A DNA stretch of 61,351 bases from Acidobacteriota bacterium. Its GTDB lineage: Bacteria; Acidobacteriota; UBA6911. The stretch lies in the NCBI GenBank assembly GCA_031271905.1, contig JAISUT010000005.1, forward strand, positions 1 to 61,351, written 5' to 3'. The position numbers and the translations under genes are program-made. The notes beneath the pieces were generated by a model, which saw nothing but the letters and a program-made list of their open reading frames with translations, did not search any database and was not told the origin of the DNA. Of the stretch, positions 27,149 to 36,273 are shown piece by piece. The stretch's first letter is position 1, and each line of letters begins with the position of its first letter.

Positions 27149-27382
27149 TCAAGACAAATCCCAACCGGCGCAGCCGAAGAACACCGCCCACTGCTCCAGC
27201 GGCGTCATCTCACCTGCGGGCTTGCGCACCAGCCCCGCCGCCTTCGGCAGCTCCACGAACGCCAAGGCGATGTCCCCCGCCAGCAACAGTTTGAAGATGC
27301 GATCGTCGCACGGCGGCAGTATCTCCGGCAGCCCGTCCCGCGCCGTCTCCGTCCCCGGTTGTCCTGCAGCTCGCTTCTTCAT
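27149..27382 (-). pseudogene. Remnant of a PD-(D/E)XK (Rpn/transposase-type) protein
   Basis: The 77-residue frame joins two parts normally far apart in this family. ILPPCDDRIFKLLLAGD matches the N-terminal start of Rpn-like/PD-(D/E)XK transposases. It runs straight into FVELPKAAGLVRKPAGEMTP and LEQWAVFFGCAG, which resembles the C-terminal 'EEMT-LE-WA-FF' region. The nuclease core between them is absent, consistent with an internal deletion of several hundred bases, after which the frame soon ends. It therefore cannot be an active nuclease. The assignment rests on pattern memory of the family. Confidence 0.6.
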
Positions 27383-27788
27383 GTCGGTTATTCTACCGCA
27401 CAGTCGCCGAAACGGCGAATACGAACGTGGCGCGCGATGGCGCGCGGGCCTGTTTCCCGAAACCGTGCGACCGTGGACGATGGCGGGTGCTGGCAGCTCG
27501 CGGCTTCGCCGCATCGCAACGTCCCTGCTACAAACCGCCGTTCCTCTCAATGGTAAATTGCATCGATGTGGAAATAGATGGGGCATGGCAAGGTTCGGAG
27601 GGTTCGGAAGAAGGGCTAAAGGGCTAAAGGGTTGTTTTGCTTGTGTCCAAACCGCGATTGTGTTAAAACACGCGAACGTACGAAGCCTGCCGCAGGCAGG
27701 CTCGCCTGTGACAAAACCTTCATCGACCCCTCGGCCAGGGGGGCAATGTCGGTTGGGGGATTCTTAATCATTGCTAGGAGAGGACATC
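27383..27788. other. Intergenic region without a recognisable gene
   Basis: About 400 bases carry no supported gene. There is a tandem AGGGCTAAA repeat near 27612-27630, a GCCTGC...GCAGGC hairpin near 27690 and AT-richer sequence before the SDR gene that may hold its promoter. Confidence 0.5.
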
Positions 27789-28622
27789 ATGAGACTTGAA
27801 GGAAAGACAGCCCTGATCACCGGAGGGAGCAGGGGCATCGGCAAGGCTATCGCAAAGAAATTCGTTGAAGAAGGCGCGAAGATCGTCGTCAGCGACATCC
27901 TCAAGGACGAGCTGGAAAAGACGGTGGCCGAGCTCAACGCGCTGAAGTCGGGCGCGGCGGCCGCCTCGGTGAGCGATGTCACCAATTTCGAGGATGTGCA
28001 ACGGTCGGTGGCGGAGACCGTCAAGTTCGGTGGCAAGATCGACATCCTGGTCAACAACGCCGGCATCGACCCCGGCGGGTCGATCGTGGACATCCCGATC
28101 GCACAGTGGAAGAAAATATTGGACGTCAACCTGAACGGCCCCTTCTACCACATGCGCGCCGCCATCCCCGAGATGATCAAGCAGGGCGGCGGCTCCATCG
28201 TCAACATCGCGTCGCTCGCGGCGGTGCGGTGCCTCCCCTCGATGCCGGCCTACTGCTCGTCCAAGGGCGGCCTGCTCCAGCTCTCCGCGCAGTGTGCGCT
28301 GGAATACGGCCCGCAGAAGATCCGCAGCAACGTGGTCGCCCCCGGCGCCACCACCACCGAGATGCTGGTCAACGCGATGCGGAGCTTGACCGAGGCGCTC
28401 AAGAAACAAGGCGTCGACAAGACCGGTTTCGACGTCATGACCGAAAGCGTGCCCCTGCGCCGCCCCGCCGCACCGGAGGAGATGACCGGCGCGGTCGCGT
28501 TCCTTGCCAGCGACGAAGCCTCGTTCATCAACGGCGCGTTCCTGCTGGTGGACGGCGGCGCGGCGCTCGTCGATGTCTCCGGCGCCTCCGTGGCGAAGGC
28601 CGGCGTGGGTTGGGGCGTGTAG
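27789..28622 (+). CDS. Short-chain dehydrogenase/reductase
   Basis: This 277-residue Rossmann-fold oxidoreductase uses NAD(P)H. Cofactor binding is shown by TALITGGSRGIGKAIAKKF, the NNAG motif by DILVNNAGID, and catalysis by Ser in VNIASLAAV and Tyr-Lys in PAYCSSKGG. The C-terminal NGAFLLVDGG motif is standard. An Asp after the second strand (VVSDIL) favours NAD. The ATG at 27789 follows AGGAGAGGACATC; an ATG six codons upstream lacks a site. It precedes the MoaF-like gene. In enteric monoamine loci, as I recall, an SDR and MoaF are also neighbours, so the pair may be functionally linked; the substrate is unknown. Confidence 0.9.
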   Translation: MRLEGKTALITGGSRGIGKAIAKKFVEEGAKIVVSDILKDELEKTVAELNALKSGAAAASVSDVTNFEDVQRSVAETVKFGGKIDILVNNAGIDPGGSIVDIPIAQWKKILDVNLNGPFYHMRAAIPEMIKQGGGSIVNIASLAAVRCLPSMPAYCSSKGGLLQLSAQCALEYGPQKIRSNVVAPGATTTEMLVNAMRSLTEALKKQGVDKTGFDVMTESVPLRRPAAPEEMTGAVAFLASDEASFINGAFLLVDGGAALVDVSGASVAKAGVGWGV

Positions 28623-28846
28623 CCCCCCCTACGGTCGCGTCGCGGCGGGCGCAGCCCGAACGCCGTTGGCGCTGGCTTTGTTGGCTGTTGATGCGGCGGG
28701 CTCCCTGGCGGTAAAAGGGCCCGCCGTTTTTTGGGTCGGCCGCCGCGCCGCGGGGGCGGTTTCGCGGACAAGCTTTTCACTGTCCCACCGACGGCCTGTT
28801 TTCAGTCCTATCCAGGCCCACCCGCCTAAAACGCAGGTGGGGCGCA

Positions 28847-30790
28847 ATGCGAGACATCGACATGAACTTTGGCGACGACCATGGCACCGACCGCAACAGG
28901 GACCGCCGGCGAGGGATGACGCGCAGGGGGTTCGTCAGGGATGTCGCCGCCTGCGCGGCCGCCACCGCATTGGCGGGTGGAATGACCGGCGCATCGGCGC
29001 AAGGCCATGCGGCGCAAGGCGCCATCGATGGCGGGGGCGCCGCCCTCCCCGCATCGCGCCGGGACGGGGCGCGGCGCGGCACCGCCGACTTTTTCTTCGA
29101 GCACACCAAGCTGACCGCCGACGAGGTCGAAAAGATCGTCGGCGGCGCGCCCCTCGCCCCGCTGGCGACAGGGCACGAGGACAGGCTCGCGGGCAAGGGC
29201 GTCCGACTGGTTTTCGACGACGGAGAGGCTTTGGACTGCGCCTTCGCCCCCGGAGGCGGCATCACGGTGGACGGCATGGGCCTCGGCAAGGTCGAGACGC
29301 GCTACGCCCTGCTGTCGCTCGGCGACATCGCGCTTTTCGCCTACCGGGTGCCCGACACGCTCACCGCGCACATCGCCGTCGTCGACCTCGCGACGAGGCA
29401 GGCGACCCTTTTCGAGGCATGGTTCGCGGGCGAACGCGCACCGGCGCGCGAGGTGCAGCGCGCCATCCGTCACGGCGCCGTCTCCGGAGGCGAGGTCGCC
29501 GGGCACCGCCATGCGCCGACCAAGCGGTTGACCGGCAAGGCGGTCTTCTGGCGCGACGCAGGTGACGCGGGGGGCGGGACGCTCACGGTCTACGCCACCC
29601 CCATGTGCTCGTCCTACGTCCCGGACGGCTCCCCCGACACCTACACCGCCGCTTCCGACTACTACGAGATCGACGCCCGGCGCTACATCTACTCGCGGGT
29701 CGAGGCCGAGTTCTCCGGGGCGCTGACGGTCGAGGTCATCGACCTGTACACGATGGAGAAGGTGGGGGTGCGCATCGGCATCGACGACGGCGACGAGCCG
29801 GAGTTCCGCGCCTACCGGAGCCGAGGCGAAGTGCTGGGGCAACTGGCGTCCTACGGCATGTTCGGGACCCCGGGCGGGGCGCAGGCAGGGGCGCCTTCCG
29901 CGCCTTCCACCCCCAAGGCGCCCCCCATGCCCAAAGGCATGCGCATGGTCTACAGGCCGTTCGAGATGACCAAGCCCATGACCATCGGGGAGGTGGCGGC
30001 CCTCGCCGCGAAAACCGGCAGTTGGACGGGCGCCTTCGAAGGCCCCCGCAAGCAGGCGAAGATGCTGCCATACAGCGACCTGCTGGCATCCCGCAGCTTC
30101 CGGTTGCGCTTCGACGGCGGGAACGCCTACGATTACGAGATGCGCGACCGGCACGCGATGCGTTTCCGCGCCGCCGCCGACGGGCGGCAGACCGCGTGGA
30201 AGGAAGAACGCTACGAGGCGTTCGAAGCCGACGACCGGCTGCTGTTCATGACCCACGCGACGGACGGCGAAAAGCCCTTGGAGATATTGCAGTTCGCCAT
30301 CGATTTGAAGAACGGCCTCGCCACCTGCCTGCGCTCGACGCTCGACAACCGCGAACGGCCGCGCGAGCCGCGACAGGAGTGGATGTTCGGCGTGGTGGAG
30401 ATGGAAGGGGTCGCGCCGGTCGCCGCACGCCATTCCTTCACGGCGGAGCTCACGGGGCGCTCGGTCACCTGGGAGTACAACGACGCCGTGGCGTCCCAGC
30501 ACATCTTCTCCACGCCGGAGTCCTATTCTTGGTCGATCATCATGAACTCCGAGCCGGGGCTGATGTGGAGCTCCCCCTGCAAATACGTCAAGATCCGCGA
30601 CGGCGTGTACATGATGTCCTGGATAGAGCACCGTTCGGCGGGCACCCAGGGCACATACCTGTTCAACACGAAGACCATGCACGACTGCGGCACCTGCTAC
30701 GGGGTCACGCACGAACAGGTGTTCGAGTACAACACCTTCGGCGCCGAGGCGCGCAGCGCAGGCTCGTTCACGCCGCCCCCCGCCCGTTGA
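28847..30790 (+). CDS. Tat-exported MoaF-family protein (two-domain)
   Basis: The 647-residue protein carries a twin-arginine signal (MTRRGFVRDVAACAAATALA, about 24-52) and so is probably exported folded, with or without a cofactor. Two lipocalin-like halves follow: about 80-340, and about 385-640. The second contains FRLRFDGGNAYDYEM, then TWEYNDAVASQHIFSTPESY, YMMSWIEHRSAGTQGTYLFN and a late HEQVFEYNTFG, the pattern of MoaF C-terminal domains. MoaF was named from monoamine metabolism loci and its biochemistry is unsettled; annotation as molybdenum cofactor biosynthesis is doubtful. It lies between an SDR and a Mo-hydroxylase, both on the same strand. A Pro/Lys-rich linker joins the halves. 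Confidence 0.72.
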   Translation: MRDIDMNFGDDHGTDRNRDRRRGMTRRGFVRDVAACAAATALAGGMTGASAQGHAAQGAIDGGGAALPASRRDGARRGTADFFFEHTKLTADEVEKIVGGAPLAPLATGHEDRLAGKGVRLVFDDGEALDCAFAPGGGITVDGMGLGKVETRYALLSLGDIALFAYRVPDTLTAHIAVVDLATRQATLFEAWFAGERAPAREVQRAIRHGAVSGGEVAGHRHAPTKRLTGKAVFWRDAGDAGGGTLTVYATPMCSSYVPDGSPDTYTAASDYYEIDARRYIYSRVEAEFSGALTVEVIDLYTMEKVGVRIGIDDGDEPEFRAYRSRGEVLGQLASYGMFGTPGGAQAGAPSAPSTPKAPPMPKGMRMVYRPFEMTKPMTIGEVAALAAKTGSWTGAFEGPRKQAKMLPYSDLLASRSFRLRFDGGNAYDYEMRDRHAMRFRAAADGRQTAWKEERYEAFEADDRLLFMTHATDGEKPLEILQFAIDLKNGLATCLRSTLDNRERPREPRQEWMFGVVEMEGVAPVAARHSFTAELTGRSVTWEYNDAVASQHIFSTPESYSWSIIMNSEPGLMWSSPCKYVKIRDGVYMMSWIEHRSAGTQGTYLFNTKTMHDCGTCYGVTHEQVFEYNTFGAEARSAGSFTPPPAR

Positions 30791-31075
30791 CCGGCGCGGC
30801 GCCCGCGAGAGGCGCCCCGCAGGCGATGCGCGCCACGGCACGCGGGTTCTCCCACGGGCGGCCGGCGCCGGTTTGACGCGGTTCGCCTGCGGGCGGGCGC
30901 CCGCCCCCGCGCTTTTCCCCGCTTTCCCCGACTTTTGCTGACAAAAATTTGCGACTTTGGGGTAAACTGCTACGGGCTTTTTACGATGGAGTGTAGGAGC
31001 CGGAAAAAGCGCGGCGCGCGTACCGGATCCTGGAAAACCCCTGACTTACTTCGATTATTCGACAAGGATGCGAGC

Positions 31076-33934
31076 ATGAAACTGACAAGAATGACCCTGA
31101 AGATCAACGGCGTCGAGAGGTTCGTCCTCTGCGATCCCGAAAAAGACAACCTGGCGGCGGCCATCCGCAGGCTGGGTCTGACTGGCACCAAGGTCGGTTG
31201 CGGCACGGGCGTATGCGGCGCCTGCTCCGTGATTCTCAACGGCAAGGTCGTGCGCTCCTGCACGAGGAAGATGAAATCGGTCGCGGAGTTCAGCGAGATC
31301 ACCACGATCGAGGGCGTCGGCACGCCGCAGCACCTGCATCCCCTGCAACAGGCGTGGATCACCTACGGCGGCGTGCAATGCGGCTTCTGCTCCCCCGGTT
31401 TCATCGTCTCCGCGTACCAGTTGTTGAAGGAGAACGCCTCCCCCACGCGCGAAGACGTGCGGGCGTGGTTCCAGAAGCACCGCAACATCTGCCGCTGCAC
31501 CGGCTACAAGCCCTTGGTCGATTCCGTCATGGCCGCGGCCGAGGTCATGCGCGGCGAAAAGACGATGGCAGACATCACCTTCGACGAAACCAAGATGAAA
31601 GAGATGTACGGCAGCAAGCATCCGCGCCCGACCGCGCTCGCGAAGGTCTGCGGGCTCATGGACTACGGCGACGACGTGGCGCTGAAGATGCCCACGGAGA
31701 CGGCCCATCTGGCCATCGTCACCTCCGACGTCCCGCACGCGAACATCCTCGGCATCGACGTCTCCGAGGCGGAGAAGGCCGAAGGCGTGTACAAAGTCCT
31801 GCTCGCCAAGGACGTGAAGGGCTCCAACAACCTCGAAGGGCCGCCGGTCGTGCCGCGCGTCAAGGGCAAGGGGATCACCGAGTTCCCGGTCATCGCGGGC
31901 AAGAAGGTCTGCAAGCGCGGCGACTGCCTCGCCGTCGTGGCCGCGGACACCTTGGAGCACGCCCGCGCCGCCGCGAAGCTCGTCAAGCCGAACCTGGAAG
32001 TCCTGCCGGGCTACATGACGCTGCCCGAGGCCGTGATGCCCAACAGCATCCAGATACACGAGTCTCTGCCGAACTTCTTCATGGAGCAGCCCGTCTACAA
32101 GGGCGCGGACACGCGGGAGATCTTCGAGAACGAGGAATTCGGCGGCGAGAAGCTCTTCGTCGCGGAAGGCTCGTTCCACAGCCAGCACGAACCGCACCTG
32201 CCGATAGAGCCGGACGTGGTCCAGGGCTACTGGGGCGTGGACGGCATGTTGACGTTGCAGTGCAAGGCGCAGGCCATCACGGAGGCGCGCGAGGGCGTGC
32301 ACATGTCGTGCGGCATCCCGATGGAGAACATCCGCGTCATCATGAACCCCGTGGGCGGGTCGTTCGGCTACTCCGTCAGCGCGAACACCTACGCCATCGT
32401 GGCGACGGCGGTGCAGAACCTCGACATGCCGTGTTCGCTCTCGCTGACCTACGACCAGTTCATGCACGTGACCGGGAAGCGCTCCGCCAGCTTCACCAAC
32501 GGGCGCATCGCGGTGACCAAGGACGGCAAGATCGTGGCCGCCGAGTACGACGTGGGCTTGGAGTGCGGCGCGTACGGCAGCGTCGGCAGCAAGATCTTCC
32601 ACAACGTGGTCTCGGTGGGCTTCCACGGCTACAACATCCCGAACTTCAAGGGGCTGGGACGCGGCGTCACGACCAACAACGCCTTCTGCACCCCGTACCG
32701 CGGCTTCGGCGCGCCGCAGATCTACACGGCGACCGAGGCGCTGATCGACATGGCGGCGCAGAAGATCGGCATGGACCCGTGGGAGTTCCGCTACAAGAAC
32801 GCCGCCCGCCCCGGCGACCTGACCATCAACAGCCGGGAGTACCAGAACTACCCGTATGTCGATCTGCTGGAAAAGATCAAGCCGGTCTATGACGAGTACA
32901 AGGCGCTCGCCGAGAAAGGCAAGGCCGAGGGGAAGGACATCGGCGTCGGCCTGAGCCTGGGCGGGTTCCTGGTGACCATCGGCTTCATCGACGCGGCGGA
33001 AGTCGCGCTCGAACTCGAACCGGACGGCTCCGTCCGCCTGTACGACACCTGGGAAGACGTCGGGCAGGGGGGCGACATCGGCTCGCTGACCCACGCGGTC
33101 AAGGCGCTCAACGAGGCCGGGTATCCCATCAAGCCGGAGAACGTCAAGCTGACGATGAACGACAGCAAGACCTGCCCGGACACGGGCTTGGCCGCCGCCT
33201 CGCGCAGCCACTACATGGCCGGGCACGCCTTCATCGACGCGGCGAAGAAGTTCGTCGAGCTGTTGAAAAAGCCCGACGGCACGTTCCGCACCTATGAAGA
33301 GCTGAAGGCCGAGGGCAAAGACCCGAAGGTCGTCGGCCATTACGACCAGTTCGGGCTCGGCCTGCCTCCCGGACTCGACCCTGACAGCGGCGAAGGGCGC
33401 AAGGACCCGGCGTTCATGTACGGCGTCAACGTCGCGCTCGTCGAGGTCAACAAGGAGACCGGCAAGACGCAAGTCCTGAAGTACACCTGCGTCAGCGACG
33501 TCGGCGTCGTCGGCAACCGCCTCGCGGTGGAAGGCCAGGCATACGGCGGGCTGTCGCACTCCATCGGCTTCGCGCTGAGCGAGGACTACATGGCGCTGGA
33601 CAAGCACGGCAACATGGCGGGCGCGGGGATCCCGACCATCGACGCGGTGCCGGACGACTTCAACGTCGTGTTCGTGGAGAACCCGCGCGACAACGGCCCG
33701 TTCGGCTCCTGCGGCTGCTCGGAATGCTACCAGAGCTCCGGGCACATGGCGGTGATCAACGCCATCAACAACGCCATCGGCGCGCGCGTCTACGACCTGC
33801 CCGCCACGCCCGACAAGGTGAAAAAGGCGTTGGCCGACAAGGCGGCGGGCAACGAGGTCCCGCCCAAGTATTACCTCGGCGTGGACTTCGAGGAGGAGCT
33901 GGAATACATCCGGCAGAATCCGTTCCACAAGTAG
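31076..33934 (+). CDS. Molybdenum-dependent aldehyde oxidoreductase (Mop/xanthine oxidase family, fused iron-sulfur domain)
   Basis: The enzyme oxidises aldehydes to acids using Mo-MCD and two [2Fe-2S] clusters. The 952-residue protein has a plant-type cluster (about 40-70, GCGTGVCGACSV), a second cluster (GVQCGFCSPGF and NICRCTGYKP, to about 155), then the large Mo-binding domains without any FAD domain, the same order as Desulfovibrio Mop. The catalytic Glu aligns with E883 in FGSCGCSECYQ, where Mop has a GVGE motif; the extra Cys residues around it are unusual. The ATG at 31076 has AAGGA upstream and matches the family N-terminus. No signal peptide is seen, so it is cytoplasmic. A terminator-like hairpin follows. 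Confidence 0.93.
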   Translation: MKLTRMTLKINGVERFVLCDPEKDNLAAAIRRLGLTGTKVGCGTGVCGACSVILNGKVVRSCTRKMKSVAEFSEITTIEGVGTPQHLHPLQQAWITYGGVQCGFCSPGFIVSAYQLLKENASPTREDVRAWFQKHRNICRCTGYKPLVDSVMAAAEVMRGEKTMADITFDETKMKEMYGSKHPRPTALAKVCGLMDYGDDVALKMPTETAHLAIVTSDVPHANILGIDVSEAEKAEGVYKVLLAKDVKGSNNLEGPPVVPRVKGKGITEFPVIAGKKVCKRGDCLAVVAADTLEHARAAAKLVKPNLEVLPGYMTLPEAVMPNSIQIHESLPNFFMEQPVYKGADTREIFENEEFGGEKLFVAEGSFHSQHEPHLPIEPDVVQGYWGVDGMLTLQCKAQAITEAREGVHMSCGIPMENIRVIMNPVGGSFGYSVSANTYAIVATAVQNLDMPCSLSLTYDQFMHVTGKRSASFTNGRIAVTKDGKIVAAEYDVGLECGAYGSVGSKIFHNVVSVGFHGYNIPNFKGLGRGVTTNNAFCTPYRGFGAPQIYTATEALIDMAAQKIGMDPWEFRYKNAARPGDLTINSREYQNYPYVDLLEKIKPVYDEYKALAEKGKAEGKDIGVGLSLGGFLVTIGFIDAAEVALELEPDGSVRLYDTWEDVGQGGDIGSLTHAVKALNEAGYPIKPENVKLTMNDSKTCPDTGLAAASRSHYMAGHAFIDAAKKFVELLKKPDGTFRTYEELKAEGKDPKVVGHYDQFGLGLPPGLDPDSGEGRKDPAFMYGVNVALVEVNKETGKTQVLKYTCVSDVGVVGNRLAVEGQAYGGLSHSIGFALSEDYMALDKHGNMAGAGIPTIDAVPDDFNVVFVENPRDNGPFGSCGCSECYQSSGHMAVINAINNAIGARVYDLPATPDKVKKALADKAAGNEVPPKYYLGVDFEEELEYIRQNPFHK

Positions 33935-33954
33935 GCCGTGCGCGAGCATGGTTC

Positions 33955-33988
33955 GGGGGGCAAGGCTCGCCTTGCCCCCCTTCCCTTT
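33955..33988 (+). terminator. Terminator-like hairpin after the aldehyde oxidoreductase gene
   Basis: GGGGGGCAAGG and CCTTGCCCCCC form an 11-bp perfect stem with a CTCG loop, followed by TTCCCTTT. It lies 20 bases past the stop codon and would reduce but perhaps not end transcription into the next gene. Confidence 0.65.
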
Positions 33989-33991
33989 GAC

Positions 33992-34112
33992 GGGGGCGTC
34001 TGAAAACCTCGCGGACAAGGCGTCGCCGCAGGTCGAAAAGCGGAGTTTGCTGCGGTAAATGAGCATTTTCGACCAAGGAGCAACGCAGTATCCGGGGTTT
34101 TTAGAGGTTCCC
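33992..34112 (+). repeat. Dispersed element, copy B (121-bp long form)
   Basis: The ends match the ~64-bp family (GGGGGCGTCTGAAAACCTCG at the left, ATCCGGGGTTTTTAGAGGTT at the right), but about 57 extra bases sit in the middle, including CGAAAAGCGG...GCATTTTCG, a possible internal hairpin. It ends two bases before the ATG of the next gene, so it forms that gene's whole leader. Confidence 0.75.
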
Positions 34113-34114
34113 TC

Positions 34115-36268
34115 ATGTTGCTAGAGCAAGCGACAGACCGTGTAAAAGCGTGCTTCAACGGGGAGGCGGCGAGCTGTTCCTACGCCTGCCCGTTCCACTT
34201 GGACATACGGGCGTTCATGGAAAAGGCCGCCGCCGGACGCTGGCTGCCCGCCTACAAGCTCCTGCGCAACGCGGTCGTCTTCCCGGAAATCGTCGCCGCC
34301 CTCTGCCCCGAAACGTGCATGGGGCATTGCCAGCGCTCCGCCGTCGGCGACGAGCCGCTGTCGATGCTCGGTCTGGAGCGCGCCGCCCTGCGCCTTGCCA
34401 AGAGCCGCAAGCCCGAAAACTTCGCCATCCCGCCGAAGCCGGAGAAGATCGCCATCGCCGGAAGCAACCTGTTCGGGCTGTCGTGCGCGTTGAGCCTGTC
34501 GCAGAAAGGCTACCAGGTCACGGTGTTCGAGCCGGGCCCCGTCTTTAGCATCCCCAGCCCGGAGCTGTTCGCGGACGAAGTGAAGATGCAGTTTTCTTCC
34601 GTGAAATGCGAGTTCCGCTTCGATTCCGCGCCCCCCGTCCCAAGCTCCGGGTTCGCCCACGTCCTTGACGCCGCATCGACCTCGCTGCCGCCGCTCCTGC
34701 AAATAGCCGAGGGCCAGGACGAGGCGCTGCGCATCGAAGCCCTGCTCCAGACCGGCACGGCCAGGCTCGTCAAGCCTCCCGACGAACGTTCCAAATGCGA
34801 CCGGTACTTGGATCACTCCGGCGCGGAGCGGAAGCCGCGGGTCGTCCCGGCGGATGCGTCTGCCGGATACTCCGCCGAAGAGGCCAAGGCCGAGGCGTCG
34901 CGCTGCTTCCGGTGCGACTGCGACTATTGCGAGCGCGGTTGCGAGATGCTGAAAGCCTTCCGCAAGAAGCCGCACCAGATAGCCGTCGATGTCTTCGGCG
35001 ACACGCAGACCTCCGCGCTGGCGGGGCACAGGCTCGTGCGCGAGACCTACAGTTGCAACGTCTGCGGGCACTGCAAGGAGGTCTGCCCGACGGGGGTGGA
35101 CATCGGCGAGCTGTTGCAGTTTTCGCGCGAGGCCCGCTTCGAAGACGGTTCCGCGCCCGTGGCGCTGCACGACTACTGGCTGCGCGAGTTCGATTTCCAC
35201 AACGCGCTGCTGGATGCCGCGCTGCGGGACGACAGACGGGACGACGGAAGCATGGCGGGCGGCGTCGTCCAGTATGCGTTCTTTCCGGGCTGCCAGCTCG
35301 GCGCCAGCAACGCCGAGCGCGTGAGCCGGACCCTTGACCACCTGAAGCGGCGGCACGAGGTCGCGCTGGTGCCCGGCTGTTGCGGCGCGCCCGCGTACTG
35401 GGCCGGGGACGCGGCGCGCAGGCGAAGCGCCGAGTCCGGGATCAGGGGCGCCTGGGAGCGGCTCGGCAAGCCGACGTTCGCGCTGGCTTGCGCCTATTGC
35501 CGCAACATGTTCGAGCGGTTCCTGCCGGAGATCGCCACGGTTTCCGTGTACGAGCTGCTGGCGCAAGACGCGCCCGGCACGACGACCGACAGCGCCGCGT
35601 TCCATGTCTTCGACCCTTGCGCGGCGCGCGGCTACGCCGAGATGCAGACGGCCGTCAGGAGCCTGCTGGGGCCGCAGAGCGCGTCCCCCGCCGCCGGTTC
35701 TTTCAGGTGTTGCGGCCACGGCGGGCACATTCGCCTTGCCAACCGGGACCTTTACGGCGAAATCGTGGAGCATCGGACGCGCGAGAGCGAGCTGCCTTAC
35801 GTCGTGTACTGCGCCAACTGCTGGGAGGTCTTCACGCTGGCGGGCAAGGAGTGCCGCCACATATTGGATCTGCTGTTCGGCATCGACGCCCAGCTCCCGA
35901 CGCTCGACGAGAAGAAGGAGAACGCGCGGCGGCTGGCGGGCGTCCGCCGCCAGTTGCCGGTGGGCGGCGACCCGTGGGACGGCCTGCGCCTGACGGTCGG
36001 CGCGGATCTGATGACCGAGCTGCGACGGAAGTTCATCGAGCTTGCCGACATCCGTGAAACCATATACAAAGCGGAGCGGGACGGCGCTTGGTTCTGCCGC
36101 GAGTCGGACGGCGCGCGGCAGGCGGCGCTGGAGCGCAAGGTCGTCACCTTTTGGGTGCGGTACAAAGTCCACCGCCCGGAGTCCGGAGACCCGGAATATG
36201 AAATCGTGGGCGCGTTCACCCACGCGATGAAATACGACCGGGGCGCGGCATCCCCGGAGAAGGCGTAG
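34115..36268 (+). CDS. Iron-sulfur flavoprotein-like electron carrier with GltD-type and CCG domains
   Basis: The 717-residue protein strings together a GltD-type N-terminal double-cluster domain (CFNGEAASCSYACPFHLD, then CPETCMGHCQ; about 12-75), a Rossmann-like segment (KIAIAGSNLFGLSCALSLSQ, about 111-165) and a Cys-rich pair (CFRCDCDYCERGCEML and YSCNVCGHCKEVCPTGVDIG, about 264-335). Two CCG heterodisulfide-reductase-type modules follow (FFPGC...PGCCGAP, and FDPCAARG...RCCGHGGH). The GxGxxG fingerprint is degraded to GSNLFGL and the flavin/NAD part is short, so nucleotide binding is doubtful. Similar 'dicluster-binding' proteins accompany Mop-type oxidoreductases in Desulfovibrio, as I recall, fitting a role in electron transfer from the neighbouring enzyme. 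Confidence 0.82.
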   Translation: MLLEQATDRVKACFNGEAASCSYACPFHLDIRAFMEKAAAGRWLPAYKLLRNAVVFPEIVAALCPETCMGHCQRSAVGDEPLSMLGLERAALRLAKSRKPENFAIPPKPEKIAIAGSNLFGLSCALSLSQKGYQVTVFEPGPVFSIPSPELFADEVKMQFSSVKCEFRFDSAPPVPSSGFAHVLDAASTSLPPLLQIAEGQDEALRIEALLQTGTARLVKPPDERSKCDRYLDHSGAERKPRVVPADASAGYSAEEAKAEASRCFRCDCDYCERGCEMLKAFRKKPHQIAVDVFGDTQTSALAGHRLVRETYSCNVCGHCKEVCPTGVDIGELLQFSREARFEDGSAPVALHDYWLREFDFHNALLDAALRDDRRDDGSMAGGVVQYAFFPGCQLGASNAERVSRTLDHLKRRHEVALVPGCCGAPAYWAGDAARRRSAESGIRGAWERLGKPTFALACAYCRNMFERFLPEIATVSVYELLAQDAPGTTTDSAAFHVFDPCAARGYAEMQTAVRSLLGPQSASPAAGSFRCCGHGGHIRLANRDLYGEIVEHRTRESELPYVVYCANCWEVFTLAGKECRHILDLLFGIDAQLPTLDEKKENARRLAGVRRQLPVGGDPWDGLRLTVGADLMTELRRKFIELADIRETIYKAERDGAWFCRESDGARQAALERKVVTFWVRYKVHRPESGDPEYEIVGAFTHAMKYDRGAASPEKA

Positions 36269-36273
36269 CGACG

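Noticed and set aside
30791-31075. Molybdenum cofactor riboswitch ahead of the aldehyde oxidoreductase gene
   Set aside because: I could not identify the conserved core or a matching secondary structure; only a weak promoter-like sequence is visible.
31055-36223. Long open frames of 700-1000 codons on the minus strand opposite the aldehyde oxidoreductase and dicluster genes
   Set aside because: They are mirror frames caused by high-GC codon bias; the products are His/Arg/Val-rich with no domains, while the plus-strand proteins are clear.
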